Notes under the pieces: model-generated
Databases searched by the model: none
What the model saw: only the letters and a program-made list of their open reading frames with translations
Told to the model about the DNA's origin: nothing
Part shown: one piece after another, positions 34,697 to 43,510 of the stretch
How positions within the stretch are numbered: position 1 is the stretch's first letter
Layout of the letters: each line of letters opens with the position of its first letter
Source: Aquimarina sp. RZ0
GTDB lineage: Bacteria; Bacteroidota; Bacteroidia; Flavobacteriales; Flavobacteriaceae
NCBI RefSeq assembly: GCF_008370685.1
Contig: NZ_VTZU01000023.1
Span: forward strand, 23,351-87,350
Direction: 5' to 3'
Length of the DNA: 64,000 nucleotides
Made by a program: the position numbers and the translations under genes

Positions 34697-37600
34697 ATGA
34701 AAACATTGAGAAGTAGCATGATTTCCTGGCTACGCTGTAAAACTCATACTAAAACCGTCTGTATTTTTTTCTTTTTCGTAAGCCTGAGCACTTTAGTTGC
34801 TCAGGTGAATACCGGTGGAAACGCAAATACATCCAATCATAGCAAACAGATCATTGGCTATATTACGAACTGGGATGCCTGGAAACAATCAACAGCAGGA
34901 GTACCAGCTCAGGGAGCATTAACTCAGTTGAATATTGATTATTCTAAATATACAATCCTTAATTATTCATTTTTTGGAGTAGCAGGTGATGGGTCTTTGC
35001 ATAGTGGAGATCTTAGGGATAAACAGATCTATCAACCAGGAGTTGTACAAGCACCAGGAGCTATATTGTTTAGTGATATATATAGCAGTTGGGATTTTCA
35101 TATTTTGTTTGGAGAGATAGAAGCGGTTCAATATATCAATGAGGCTGTAAAACAAAGAGCCGAAACTCTGGGGTATCAAGTAGCTGTTGGTGGAAATACA
35201 TGGGATCATCCAGAATGGGGACTCCATGGGGATTTGCCATTGCCATTGCCTAAAGAAGGTAGTGGCGGAAAAGGTCTATTAGAATTGGCTCATCAAAATG
35301 GAGTAAAAGTAATGGCATCCATCGGGGGATGGAGTATGTCTAAACATTTTCCGGAAATGGCAGCAGATCCAGTTAAAAGAGCACGTTTTATAAAAGATTG
35401 TAAAAGACTGATCCGCATGGGGTTTGATGGAATCGATCTGGATTGGGAATATCCCGGACCATCTGCGGGAATGAATTTTACAGGAACAAATGCAGACTAT
35501 ATTAATTTTGAGAATCTGGTTCAGGAAATCAGAAATGAAATAGGACCGGATAAATTGATAACAGCCGCTATGGCAGCAGATCCCGAAAAAATAAAAGGAT
35601 TTAATTGGTCAAAGTTGATCCATACGATGGATTATTTTAATATGATGACCTATGATTTTAATGGTGGCTGGTCTGGTAAAGCGGGACATAATGCACCTGT
35701 ATATCCATATGATGGAGCAGAAGTACCAGATTTTAACTGGGAATCTGTAGTAAAGAAAATGATTTCAATGGGAGTGCCTACTAATAAAATAAATTTTGGT
35801 ATTCCATTTTATGGAAGAGGAGTAGTAACAGAAGGGAATGCGGCCTTAAATGCTCCTACAGTTAAAAGAAATATAACAATACAACCAGATGGCCCTGTAA
35901 GTACAGCTACCGATTATACAAATTGGCCACTAGAAATATATGACGGAACACCAAATTATTTTTTTATCAAACAAAAAACCGGAGAAGAAAATGGATGGGT
36001 CAGGAAATGGGATGACCAGGCAAAAGTACCTTATATGACAAAAGGAAATTTCTTTCTGAGTTATGATGATGAAGAATCTATTGGGATAAAAGCACAATAT
36101 ATCAATGACAATAATCTTGCGGGAGCTATCGTCTGGACTGTATATGGTGATTTAGAGATGAGTGGATCTGTTCAATCTTTTGGGGCTAAACTTAAAAAAT
36201 GGTCAAAGGTGAAATCACCTTTGATCAACAGAGTGAATGAGGTATTTGCTAATACGATGGTTGGTAATGTAATGCCTACTGTTGCTATTACTTCTCCCAA
36301 AGCCGGAGCAACATATACAGCCGGATCAGATATTACTATTGAAGCAAATGCATCCGATAGTGATGGTACTATTACCAAGGTAGTATTCTATAATGGGAAT
36401 ACGCGCTTGGGAGAAAAAATGACAGCTCCATATACCTATAATTGGAAAGATGTTGCCAATGGGGACTATACGATTACTGCTAAAGCCTTTGATAATAAAA
36501 ATGGAGAAAGTTCTTCGTATGTTTCTATTACCGTAAGTAATATAGATAATAGCTGTGCCTCACCGACATATGTACATGGAGAAATATATAAAGGAGGAGA
36601 TAAGGTTTCTTATCAAGATAAAGAGTACAAGGCCAAGTGGTGGACACAAAATAATGATCCACTTACAAATAGAGAAAATGTATGGCAATTAATAGGTTCC
36701 TGTCATACTGGAGGAGAAGCTGCACCACGAGTATCGATAACATCTCCAATGTCTGGAGCAAATTTTACAATAGGAAATGATATTACGATTAGTGCCAATG
36801 CAGTAGATAGTGACGGATATATCTCTAAGGTAGAATTTTATGATGGAACAACAAAATTAGGTGAAGACGCTACTAGTCCGTATAATTATACCTGGAGTAA
36901 CGCAACAATAGGGGATCACAGTATTACCGCAATCGCTACTGATGATGAGGGGATATCAGGTACTTCTGCGATAATAAATATTTCTATAAATAAAGATATA
37001 GGAGGAAACAGCTGTAATGTTGCTCAGTATACAGAAGATGCTACCTATATTACAGGTGATATTGTACAAAATTTTGAAAAAAAATATGAATGTATCGTTG
37101 GTGGATGGTGCAGTATAGGTGGTCCATATGCTCCTGGTGATCCAGACGGTTGGGCCTGGCCAAATGCATGGAAAGCAATCGGGAGTTGCACAGAAGTTGA
37201 TACTACTGTATCGATAACACAACCTGTTAATGAGGCAAGCTATATAGTAGGACAATCTGTAAACATAATCGCTACGGTCAATGATATTGATGAAAATATC
37301 TCTAAAGTGGTCTTTTTTGTAGATGGGATTCATATTGGAGAAGATCTTTCTGTGCCTTATCAAACAAATTGGATTGCCACCCAGGGAAACCATGTACTTA
37401 CGGTACAGGCAATAAGTACTAATAATGAAGTGTTAGATTCTTCACCGGTTGCTATATCTGTTAGACCAATAAACCCACCATCAGGAGGAGATCTTCCTAA
37501 AAGAATATTAGCAGGATATTGGCATAATTTTATAAATCCGGCAGGATTAATGAAACTAAGTGAAATTTCAGATAAATGGGATATAATTAATATTGCTTTT

Positions 37601-38761
37601 GCGGTTCCCACAGTTCCGTTGGGTTCTACAATGACATTTACTCCAGATCCGGCAATTTATGCTAGCGTGCAAGCATTTAAAGATGATATTGCAGCATTAC
37701 AAAGAAAAGGTAAAAAAGTATTAATCTCTATGGGAGGTGAAACAGGAGTTGTCGGTATTAATACTCCAGGGGATGCTCAGGCTTTTAGTAACTCAATGAT
37801 CAATATTGTTAGAGAATATGGATTTGATGGGATTGATATTGATTTTGAAGGACAGTCTATTTCTTTGGCAGAAGGAGATACTGATTTTAAAAACCCTACT
37901 TCACCAAAAATTGTAAACCTGATTAGTGCTTTTAAAACAATTATATCACGATTTGATACTGATTTTATAGTATCAATGGCACCAGAAACCTTATTTGTTC
38001 AAGGTGGTTATAGTTCTTATGGAGGTTCTGCGGGTGCCTATCTTCCCGTAATTTATGCATTGCGAGATGATATGGATTACATCCATGTACAACACTACAA
38101 TACAGGATGCATGCTTGGGTTAGATGGTGTATGTTACAATTCTGCAAATGCAGATTTTCATGTAGCTATGGCAGAAATGTTATTACAAGGGTTTCCCGTA
38201 GCTGGAAACCAACAATTTCCTGCACTGAGACCTGATCAAGTAGCAATAGGTTTACCCGCAAATACGATGGCAGCAGGAAGTGGATATACAACACCGGCAG
38301 AAGTGCATAAAGCATTGGATTATTTGATTAAAGGAAAACCTTTTGGAGGGCAATACACATTAAGAAATTTATCCGGATATCATGACTTTAGAGGATTAAT
38401 GACCTGGTCTGTCAATTGGGATAAATCAAGTGATTATGGATTTTCTAACCCTCATAGGGTGTACCTAGATGCCCTGGATACGAGAGTAAATATGACAATC
38501 AATTCTGTAGCTATTATTCCCAATCCAGTTATCGGGGATTTGATCAATATAGCTATAGAAACTTCGAGGCCTAATACAGATTTTAATTTACAGATATTCA
38601 ATACAGCTGGGATTAAAGTACTAGATGCTTATAGTACACTTACAGTAAAAGGGAATAATTTTAAATCGTTTGATGTCAGTAAGCTTCAAACAGGTTTGTA
38701 TTTCTATAGTATTTCTTTACCAAAAGAAAAAACTAGAGGGAAGTTCTTAAAAAAGCGATAA
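34697..38761 (+). CDS. Large secreted chitinase with two GH18 catalytic domains
   Basis: A 1354-residue exported chitinase. Signal peptide about 1-36 (SLSTLVAQ). First GH18 domain about 48-510 with ASIGGWSMSKHFPEMAA and FDGIDLDWEYPGPS (DxxDxDxE, catalytic Glu about 251). Then an Ig-like domain (about 530-615), a CBM5/12-like chitin-binding module (about 620-670, KGGDKVSYQDKEYKAKWWTQ), another Ig-like domain (about 675-770), a second Cys-rich CBM5/12-like module (about 775-830), a third Ig-like domain (about 835-925) and a second GH18 domain (about 930-1265) with VLISMGGETG and FDGIDIDFEGQS (Glu about 1051). A T9SS tail ends the protein. Overall build recalls the T9SS-secreted ChiA of Flavobacterium johnsoniae, which also has two GH18 domains; one usually acts in an exo and one in an endo manner. 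Confidence 0.93.
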   Translation: MKTLRSSMISWLRCKTHTKTVCIFFFFVSLSTLVAQVNTGGNANTSNHSKQIIGYITNWDAWKQSTAGVPAQGALTQLNIDYSKYTILNYSFFGVAGDGSLHSGDLRDKQIYQPGVVQAPGAILFSDIYSSWDFHILFGEIEAVQYINEAVKQRAETLGYQVAVGGNTWDHPEWGLHGDLPLPLPKEGSGGKGLLELAHQNGVKVMASIGGWSMSKHFPEMAADPVKRARFIKDCKRLIRMGFDGIDLDWEYPGPSAGMNFTGTNADYINFENLVQEIRNEIGPDKLITAAMAADPEKIKGFNWSKLIHTMDYFNMMTYDFNGGWSGKAGHNAPVYPYDGAEVPDFNWESVVKKMISMGVPTNKINFGIPFYGRGVVTEGNAALNAPTVKRNITIQPDGPVSTATDYTNWPLEIYDGTPNYFFIKQKTGEENGWVRKWDDQAKVPYMTKGNFFLSYDDEESIGIKAQYINDNNLAGAIVWTVYGDLEMSGSVQSFGAKLKKWSKVKSPLINRVNEVFANTMVGNVMPTVAITSPKAGATYTAGSDITIEANASDSDGTITKVVFYNGNTRLGEKMTAPYTYNWKDVANGDYTITAKAFDNKNGESSSYVSITVSNIDNSCASPTYVHGEIYKGGDKVSYQDKEYKAKWWTQNNDPLTNRENVWQLIGSCHTGGEAAPRVSITSPMSGANFTIGNDITISANAVDSDGYISKVEFYDGTTKLGEDATSPYNYTWSNATIGDHSITAIATDDEGISGTSAIINISINKDIGGNSCNVAQYTEDATYITGDIVQNFEKKYECIVGGWCSIGGPYAPGDPDGWAWPNAWKAIGSCTEVDTTVSITQPVNEASYIVGQSVNIIATVNDIDENISKVVFFVDGIHIGEDLSVPYQTNWIATQGNHVLTVQAISTNNEVLDSSPVAISVRPINPPSGGDLPKRILAGYWHNFINPAGLMKLSEISDKWDIINIAFAVPTVPLGSTMTFTPDPAIYASVQAFKDDIAALQRKGKKVLISMGGETGVVGINTPGDAQAFSNSMINIVREYGFDGIDIDFEGQSISLAEGDTDFKNPTSPKIVNLISAFKTIISRFDTDFIVSMAPETLFVQGGYSSYGGSAGAYLPVIYALRDDMDYIHVQHYNTGCMLGLDGVCYNSANADFHVAMAEMLLQGFPVAGNQQFPALRPDQVAIGLPANTMAAGSGYTTPAEVHKALDYLIKGKPFGGQYTLRNLSGYHDFRGLMTWSVNWDKSSDYGFSNPHRVYLDALDTRVNMTINSVAIIPNPVIGDLINIAIETSRPNTDFNLQIFNTAGIKVLDAYSTLTVKGNNFKSFDVSKLQTGLYFYSISLPKEKTRGKFLKKR

Positions 38762-38772
38762 CTCTAATTTCT

Positions 38773-38817
38773 AACCACCTGATAAAACAAATCTACTGAG
38801 ATATCGGGTGGTTTTTG
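38773..38817 (+). terminator. Intrinsic terminator after the two-domain chitinase gene
   Basis: Arms AACCACCTGATA / TATCGGGTGGTT (12 bp, one T-G pair) with a 17-base loop, then a short T-run. It starts 11 bases after the stop codon. Confidence 0.82.
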
Positions 38818-38822
38818 ATCTT

Positions 38823-38984
38823 ATACGATTTATAACTAAAAATTTCGCATATTCATCGTTTCTTTTTCCTTTCTACTTCGTTTAAAAAATAAACCGTAGC
38901 TATAGCTATGCTTGATTTTTTTGCCTTGCATAAAGAAAAAATAATTCAATGAATTTATACGAATTTTTTAATCACAAATCGTAT
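38823..38984. repeat. Palindromic interspersed element, copy P2
   Basis: Starts ATACGATTTATAAC and ends with the reverse complement of ATACGATTTGTGAT. The left inner part matches P1 (AAAAATTTCGCAT), and the middle carries GTAGCTATAGCTATGC, related to the nested hairpin of P1 and to the leader motif A/B/C. It fills nearly all the space between the terminator and the next CAZyme gene's leader. Confidence 0.65.
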
Positions 38985-39041
38985 TATTTCTTTTCTGATA
39001 AGAAATACCTTATGCTATTTTTTTAACCTTATTTCATAAAA

Positions 39042-41315
39042 ATGAGACATATACTATTAAAGAATTTAATTATAATTCAATTTATTTTTTGGCTTTTGGT
39101 GAGTTTTGTTACTAATGGACAAAATACTCCAGTTGCTCAAAACGGTCAACTTAAAGTCTGTGGGACATATCTTTGCAATCAATATGATAAACCTATTCAA
39201 CTCAGAGGAATGAGCACTCATGGCATACAATGGTATGGATGGGGGAATTGTATAACAGAGGCATCTCTTAATACGCTAGCATATGATTGGGAGGCAGATA
39301 TTCTGAGAATCTCATTGTATGTGCAGGAAGGAGGGTATGAAACAGATCCAGAGGGATTTACTAATCAGGTAAGCCAATTGATTGATGAAGCAACGAAGCG
39401 GGGAATGTATGCGCTGGTAGACTGGCATCAATTAAATCCCGGAGATCCGAACTATAATTTAGAAAATGCAAAGCGATTCTTTACAGCGATCGCAACACGG
39501 CATAAAAATAATGACAATATTATCTATGATGTGTGCAATGAACCAAATGGCTCGGGAGTTACCTGGAATAGAATTAAAACGTATGCAGATCAAATAATAC
39601 CTGTTATTCAGTCTATTGACAATGATGCAGTAGTACTGGTAGGAACTCAGGGATGGTCAACTTTTGGAGTATCCGGACAGGGGAATCTACAGGATGTTCT
39701 TAACAACCCCTTACAATATGAGAATGTTATGTATACTTTTCATTTTTATGCAAAAAGTCATGGAGAATTATATGTAAAGAGATTAGAAGAAGCTTCTCGT
39801 CAATTGCCAGTTTTTGTTACCGAATTTGGGAGTCAGGAAGCTAGCGGTGATGGTCCTAATGATTTTGGGATGACTCAGCAGTTTATTGATTTGATGCAAC
39901 AAAAAAAGATCAGCTGGACCAGTTGGAATTTTTCTGATGATTTCAGAACAGGTGCTGTTTGGGAAACAGGAACTTGCTCGGGTGGATTATGGACGACCGA
40001 TAAGCTTAAACCAGCCGGGGCTTGGATACGAGATAAAATTAAGTATCCTGTAGATGATTTTCCCGGAGCAGGAGGAAATACGGATCAATCCTCTTATGGC
40101 GGCACTCCTATACTAGTTCCAGGCAAGATAGAAGCAGAGAATTATGATCTTGGCGGATCAGATATTGCATTCAATGATGTTTCTGTAAATAATGAAGGAA
40201 ATGCATATCGTAATGAGCCTGTAGATATTGAGATCTGCTCCGAAGGAGGCTATAATATCGGATGGGTAAAAGCAGGAGAATGGCTTGAGTATACAGTAGA
40301 TGTTAGCACATCTAAAAAGTATGTATTAGAATCAAGAGTGGCAGCTATTTCTTCAGGAAGAAAATTTCATATAGAAATTGATGGTAAAAATATCAGCGGT
40401 CAGATCAATATCCCTAATACAGGTGGATGGCAAAATTGGGAGACAGTAACTACTGATATTTCACTAGATAAAGGAATGCAAATCATGCGCATTGTTATGG
40501 ATAGTGATGATTTTAATCTCAATCATATGATATTTAGGGATATAATAAATCCACCTAATCAGCCGCCTACAGTAGTACTAACTTCTCCCAAACAAGATAG
40601 TGTATACAAAGAAGGGCAAACTTTGAACATGACAGCAAATGCAAATGATATTGATGGCGCTATTATTAAGGTAGATTTCTTTATTGATGGGATTAAAATT
40701 TCAGAAGATAGAGTAGCTCCCTACACTGCAAATTGGACTCCTATAAAAGGGAATCATACAATAAAAGCAGTTGCAACTGATACTAATAATTCCACGATGT
40801 TTTCTGAGGTGACTGTTACCATAGAAGCGGCTACCGAAGAAGAAAATTGTGATGCACCATTATATTCACAAAATGAAAGCTATATGGGAGGAAATCGGGT
40901 GCAAAATGATGGAAGCATCTATTCGTGCAAACCTTGGCCATATTCTGGATGGTGTAACGGAAACCCCAACGCATATGCACCGGGAACCGGAAGCCACTGG
41001 AAAGATGCATGGATAAAAGTAGGAGATTGTACTACCAGGATAGAACCACAGGAAAGTTCTTTTATAGTGATAAAAAACTACCCTAACCCATTTGATAAAA
41101 TAACCAATTTTCAATTAAAATTGAAACAATTAGGTAGTGTAGCATTTGTTATATACAATACTAAAGGAACTGTGGTAGCAATACAACCAGAGATCAAAAT
41201 AAATCCAGGAGTACATACCATACCAATGGATCTATCGAGTCTTAATGCAGGAATATATTTCTGTAAGATATCAATTGATGGAAAAGATCGGATTATTAAA
41301 ATAATAAAGAAATAG
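39042..41315 (+). CDS. Secreted GH5 endoglucanase with CBM6, Ig-like, CBM5/12-like and T9SS domains
   Basis: Exported cellulase-type enzyme. Signal peptide ends about residue 26. GH5 domain (about 30-340): GQLKVCGTYLCNQYDKPIQL and RGMSTHGIQWYG, VDWHQLNPGDPNYN, acid/base Glu in DVCNEPNGSG (residue 167), and nucleophile Glu in VFVTEFGSQEAS (residue 261); the order fits subfamily 2 bacterial endoglucanases. A CBM6 (about 355-500) shares CSEGGYNIGWVKAGEWLEYT with those of the GH16-GH18 protein. Next an Ig-like domain (about 505-600), a CBM5/12-like Cys/Trp-rich module (about 605-660), and a T9SS tail (IKNYPNPFDKITNF). Substrate is presumably beta-1,4-glucan, but mixed-linkage glucan is possible. 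Confidence 0.92.
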   Translation: MRHILLKNLIIIQFIFWLLVSFVTNGQNTPVAQNGQLKVCGTYLCNQYDKPIQLRGMSTHGIQWYGWGNCITEASLNTLAYDWEADILRISLYVQEGGYETDPEGFTNQVSQLIDEATKRGMYALVDWHQLNPGDPNYNLENAKRFFTAIATRHKNNDNIIYDVCNEPNGSGVTWNRIKTYADQIIPVIQSIDNDAVVLVGTQGWSTFGVSGQGNLQDVLNNPLQYENVMYTFHFYAKSHGELYVKRLEEASRQLPVFVTEFGSQEASGDGPNDFGMTQQFIDLMQQKKISWTSWNFSDDFRTGAVWETGTCSGGLWTTDKLKPAGAWIRDKIKYPVDDFPGAGGNTDQSSYGGTPILVPGKIEAENYDLGGSDIAFNDVSVNNEGNAYRNEPVDIEICSEGGYNIGWVKAGEWLEYTVDVSTSKKYVLESRVAAISSGRKFHIEIDGKNISGQINIPNTGGWQNWETVTTDISLDKGMQIMRIVMDSDDFNLNHMIFRDIINPPNQPPTVVLTSPKQDSVYKEGQTLNMTANANDIDGAIIKVDFFIDGIKISEDRVAPYTANWTPIKGNHTIKAVATDTNNSTMFSEVTVTIEAATEEENCDAPLYSQNESYMGGNRVQNDGSIYSCKPWPYSGWCNGNPNAYAPGTGSHWKDAWIKVGDCTTRIEPQESSFIVIKNYPNPFDKITNFQLKLKQLGSVAFVIYNTKGTVVAIQPEIKINPGVHTIPMDLSSLNAGIYFCKISIDGKDRIIKIIKK

Positions 41316-41644
41316 CCATTTTAATTTGACAAAATAATATATATCAATAAGATGGAGTTACGTTGTCATAAGAGCTTAGATCTGACTTCTTATACCAAAT
41401 TATTATTTGAATGTACTCGATACTCGAGATTTAAATGCTCAGAGGCTTACCTCAAAATCGAAAATGTTTTTTTCAATAACTGCTTCGTGAGCTAGCCTCG
41501 AGGTAGTTTACTATTATAAAAGTCATTATTGAGGTTAGCTCATTATCTTATATACTATACAGGCTAAAGTAGAATATACTTTAGCCTGTATCAATAAGAA
41601 AGTAATTAATTTACGACATCCCCTTTCTTAAAGCAATAGTTTGA
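41316..41644. other. Intergenic region between convergent genes, with stem-loops
   Basis: No gene seen. It contains a near-palindromic pair TGAGCTAGCCTC / GAGGTTAGCTCA (about 41490-41541) and a perfect hairpin (next entry). Confidence 0.45.
41557..41591. terminator. Perfect 15-bp hairpin between convergent genes
   Basis: ATACAGGCTAAAGTA and TACTTTAGCCTGTAT pair without mismatch over a five-base loop. It lies between the ends of the GH5 and GT2 genes. Flanking T-runs are poor on both strands, so it may act as a transcript-end stabiliser as much as a terminator. Confidence 0.6.
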
Positions 41645-43132
41645 TTATGAAGGAATAGCAGCGACAATCTGTTGTTTTTTTAATTGTTTTTTGGTTAAAT
41701 CACGCGTTAGCCAACCACCTCTACCAGCAGTAACAATAGCATATGGGGTAATCCAGAATAGCGTAAAGGCATAAAACACACTGTAGGGATATGCCCAAAA
41801 TGCTTCCAGAATGCTGTTTTTTCTAGCATAAAATAAAGCTTGAATACTGGAGAAAACTAATATACTTACCAGTGTTGAGCTAAGGAATAATACTGGATAT
41901 GTGATAATAAAAAATAACATTAAAAATAGCGCAGGATACGCCATGATCATTTTTAACCATTGGTTTAACAATAATATCCTGGTACCACTTTTAGAACCTT
42001 CTCTAAAGTTTTCGAAGGCAAATTTGCTCATTGCAATATTCTCACGAACATTACTTCTTTCCCAGCGAATAAACATTTTATATAAGTTTTTATAACGCTC
42101 CGGAATATTAGTATATACATAAGCAGTACGTTGAAAAAATACTTTATACCCTTGTTTTAAAATCATATTGGTCATAGCCCGATCTTCGCCAATTTTTGAG
42201 ACTTGACCCATAAAAGTCTGATTGATCCACTCTTCTCTGCAATTAAAAACGGCTTCTCTGCGATATGCTGATAATGCACCAGGTGTGCATAGTACAGAAC
42301 CCAACGTACTTTGTGCAGAACGAATAAATTCAAAACTGAAAGCAAAACTCACATTAAGCATACGAGGAATTAAGGCTTTCTCGCGATTCAATACACGTAC
42401 ATTTCCTGCTACCGCACCACATTCCTTATTCTTAATAAATGGGCTTACCATAATGCGTAATGTGTCTTTCTTAACAATAGAGTCACTATCAACTGTTATA
42501 AAAACATCTCCCATTCCTAAATTAAAGCCACGATACAATGCATGTCTTTTTCCTTTGTTCTTTGATTGTTGATAGATTGAAACACGATTTCCCAGCTCTT
42601 TTTTAGCTTTTTTCATCCACTGCCAGGTATCATCCTGACTTCCGTCATCTATAGAAATTAGCTGTAATTTTTCCATTGGATAATCACTCTCTGCCAGGCT
42701 GATGAGTGTTTTATACACTAATTCTCCTTCGTTATACGCGGGAACAATAACAGTACATAACGGTAGTTGCTTATCCGAAACCGGTTTTATAACTTTATAA
42801 CGTAGATATAGCGATAAGATGTATACTAAAAAACTGATTTTGACGATCAATAAAGAGATCCCTATGATAACCAAAACACTTCCCCATACAGTATTCATTC
42901 TCTCCAGATAAATTTCTTCAAAATAGGGTTGTAAGAAATAAAATGATGCTGCTGCACCAAACATCAGTAGAAATGTTCCTATTAAAATAATGGGAGATCT
43001 CGAATTAGAAATAAATTTCTCAACTGGATTTTTATATTCGTTATTAGATTTAGATATTGACGTATCCAAAGATGTCGATCGTTTCATAAATGTTTCCTTA
43101 TTTTTTTGGAAGGAGGGCAATATCGATGCCAT
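41645..43132 (-). CDS. Processive family 2 glycosyltransferase (chitin/hyaluronan-synthase-like)
   Basis: Membrane polysaccharide synthase. Two N-terminal helices (about 45-70 and 80-105), then a GT2 catalytic domain: TVIVPAYNEGELVYKTL, LISIDDGSQDDTW (nucleotide-binding Asp), GDVFITVDSDSIV (the DxD motif), VLCTPGALSAYRREA, KIGEDRAMTNMIL (base-like Glu-Asp), and FIRWERSNVRE in the place of the Q/R-x-x-R-W motif of processive synthases. Three or four C-terminal helices follow. The pattern is closest to NodC/hyaluronan-synthase-like GT2 enzymes, which make beta-linked GlcNAc-containing polymers. The product is not known. A downstream ATG at codon 15 is an alternative start. Confidence 0.85.
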   Translation of the reverse strand: MASILPSFQKNKETFMKRSTSLDTSISKSNNEYKNPVEKFISNSRSPIILIGTFLLMFGAAASFYFLQPYFEEIYLERMNTVWGSVLVIIGISLLIVKISFLVYILSLYLRYKVIKPVSDKQLPLCTVIVPAYNEGELVYKTLISLAESDYPMEKLQLISIDDGSQDDTWQWMKKAKKELGNRVSIYQQSKNKGKRHALYRGFNLGMGDVFITVDSDSIVKKDTLRIMVSPFIKNKECGAVAGNVRVLNREKALIPRMLNVSFAFSFEFIRSAQSTLGSVLCTPGALSAYRREAVFNCREEWINQTFMGQVSKIGEDRAMTNMILKQGYKVFFQRTAYVYTNIPERYKNLYKMFIRWERSNVRENIAMSKFAFENFREGSKSGTRILLLNQWLKMIMAYPALFLMLFFIITYPVLFLSSTLVSILVFSSIQALFYARKNSILEAFWAYPYSVFYAFTLFWITPYAIVTAGRGGWLTRDLTKKQLKKQQIVAAIPS

Positions 43133-43448
43133 TTTTCATAAATCTAAAGATCAGTTAGTTATGATATTTTGTGTGTTTTTAAAGTGAGAAGACTTTCCAC
43201 ACCTGTGTATATTCGACACACTTTTGTGTGCTTTTTTTTGCCAGTGTCTAGTCAGAAATAGACAGTTTTCGTGAGTTCGCAAAAAGATATATAGTTGATT
43301 TCACAGTATTTCTGACCAAATACTAGATAACAGTAGGCTTTCTGCGCTTTTTATTTGATCAGTTTTAGAGATGTGAGAATTCCCCAGTAAACCTATGTCA
43401 TAAAGATATAAGGCGAGTAGGTTTTAAGCGAATAGGTAAGATGAATTC
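43133..43448. other. Intergenic region with no gene seen
   Basis: AT-rich space between two minus-strand genes. A small inverted pair (GACACAC / GTGTG) occurs near 43215-43230. The GT2 promoter should be here; no clear motif pair was identified. Confidence 0.4.
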
Positions 43449-43450
43449 AA

Positions 43451-43490
43451 AAAAAAGACTACTTAGCATAGCTGCAAGTAGTCTTTTTTT
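43451..43490 (-). terminator. Intrinsic terminator after the GH86-like gene
   Basis: AAAAAAGACTACTT and AAGTAGTCTTTTTT pair over an 11-base loop (AGCATAGCTGC), so the structure ends in a T-run on either strand. It stands 20 bases after the stop codon of the minus-strand agarase-like gene. Confidence 0.85.
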
Positions 43491-43510
43491 AAATAAAACG
43501 TGCTTTTCAA

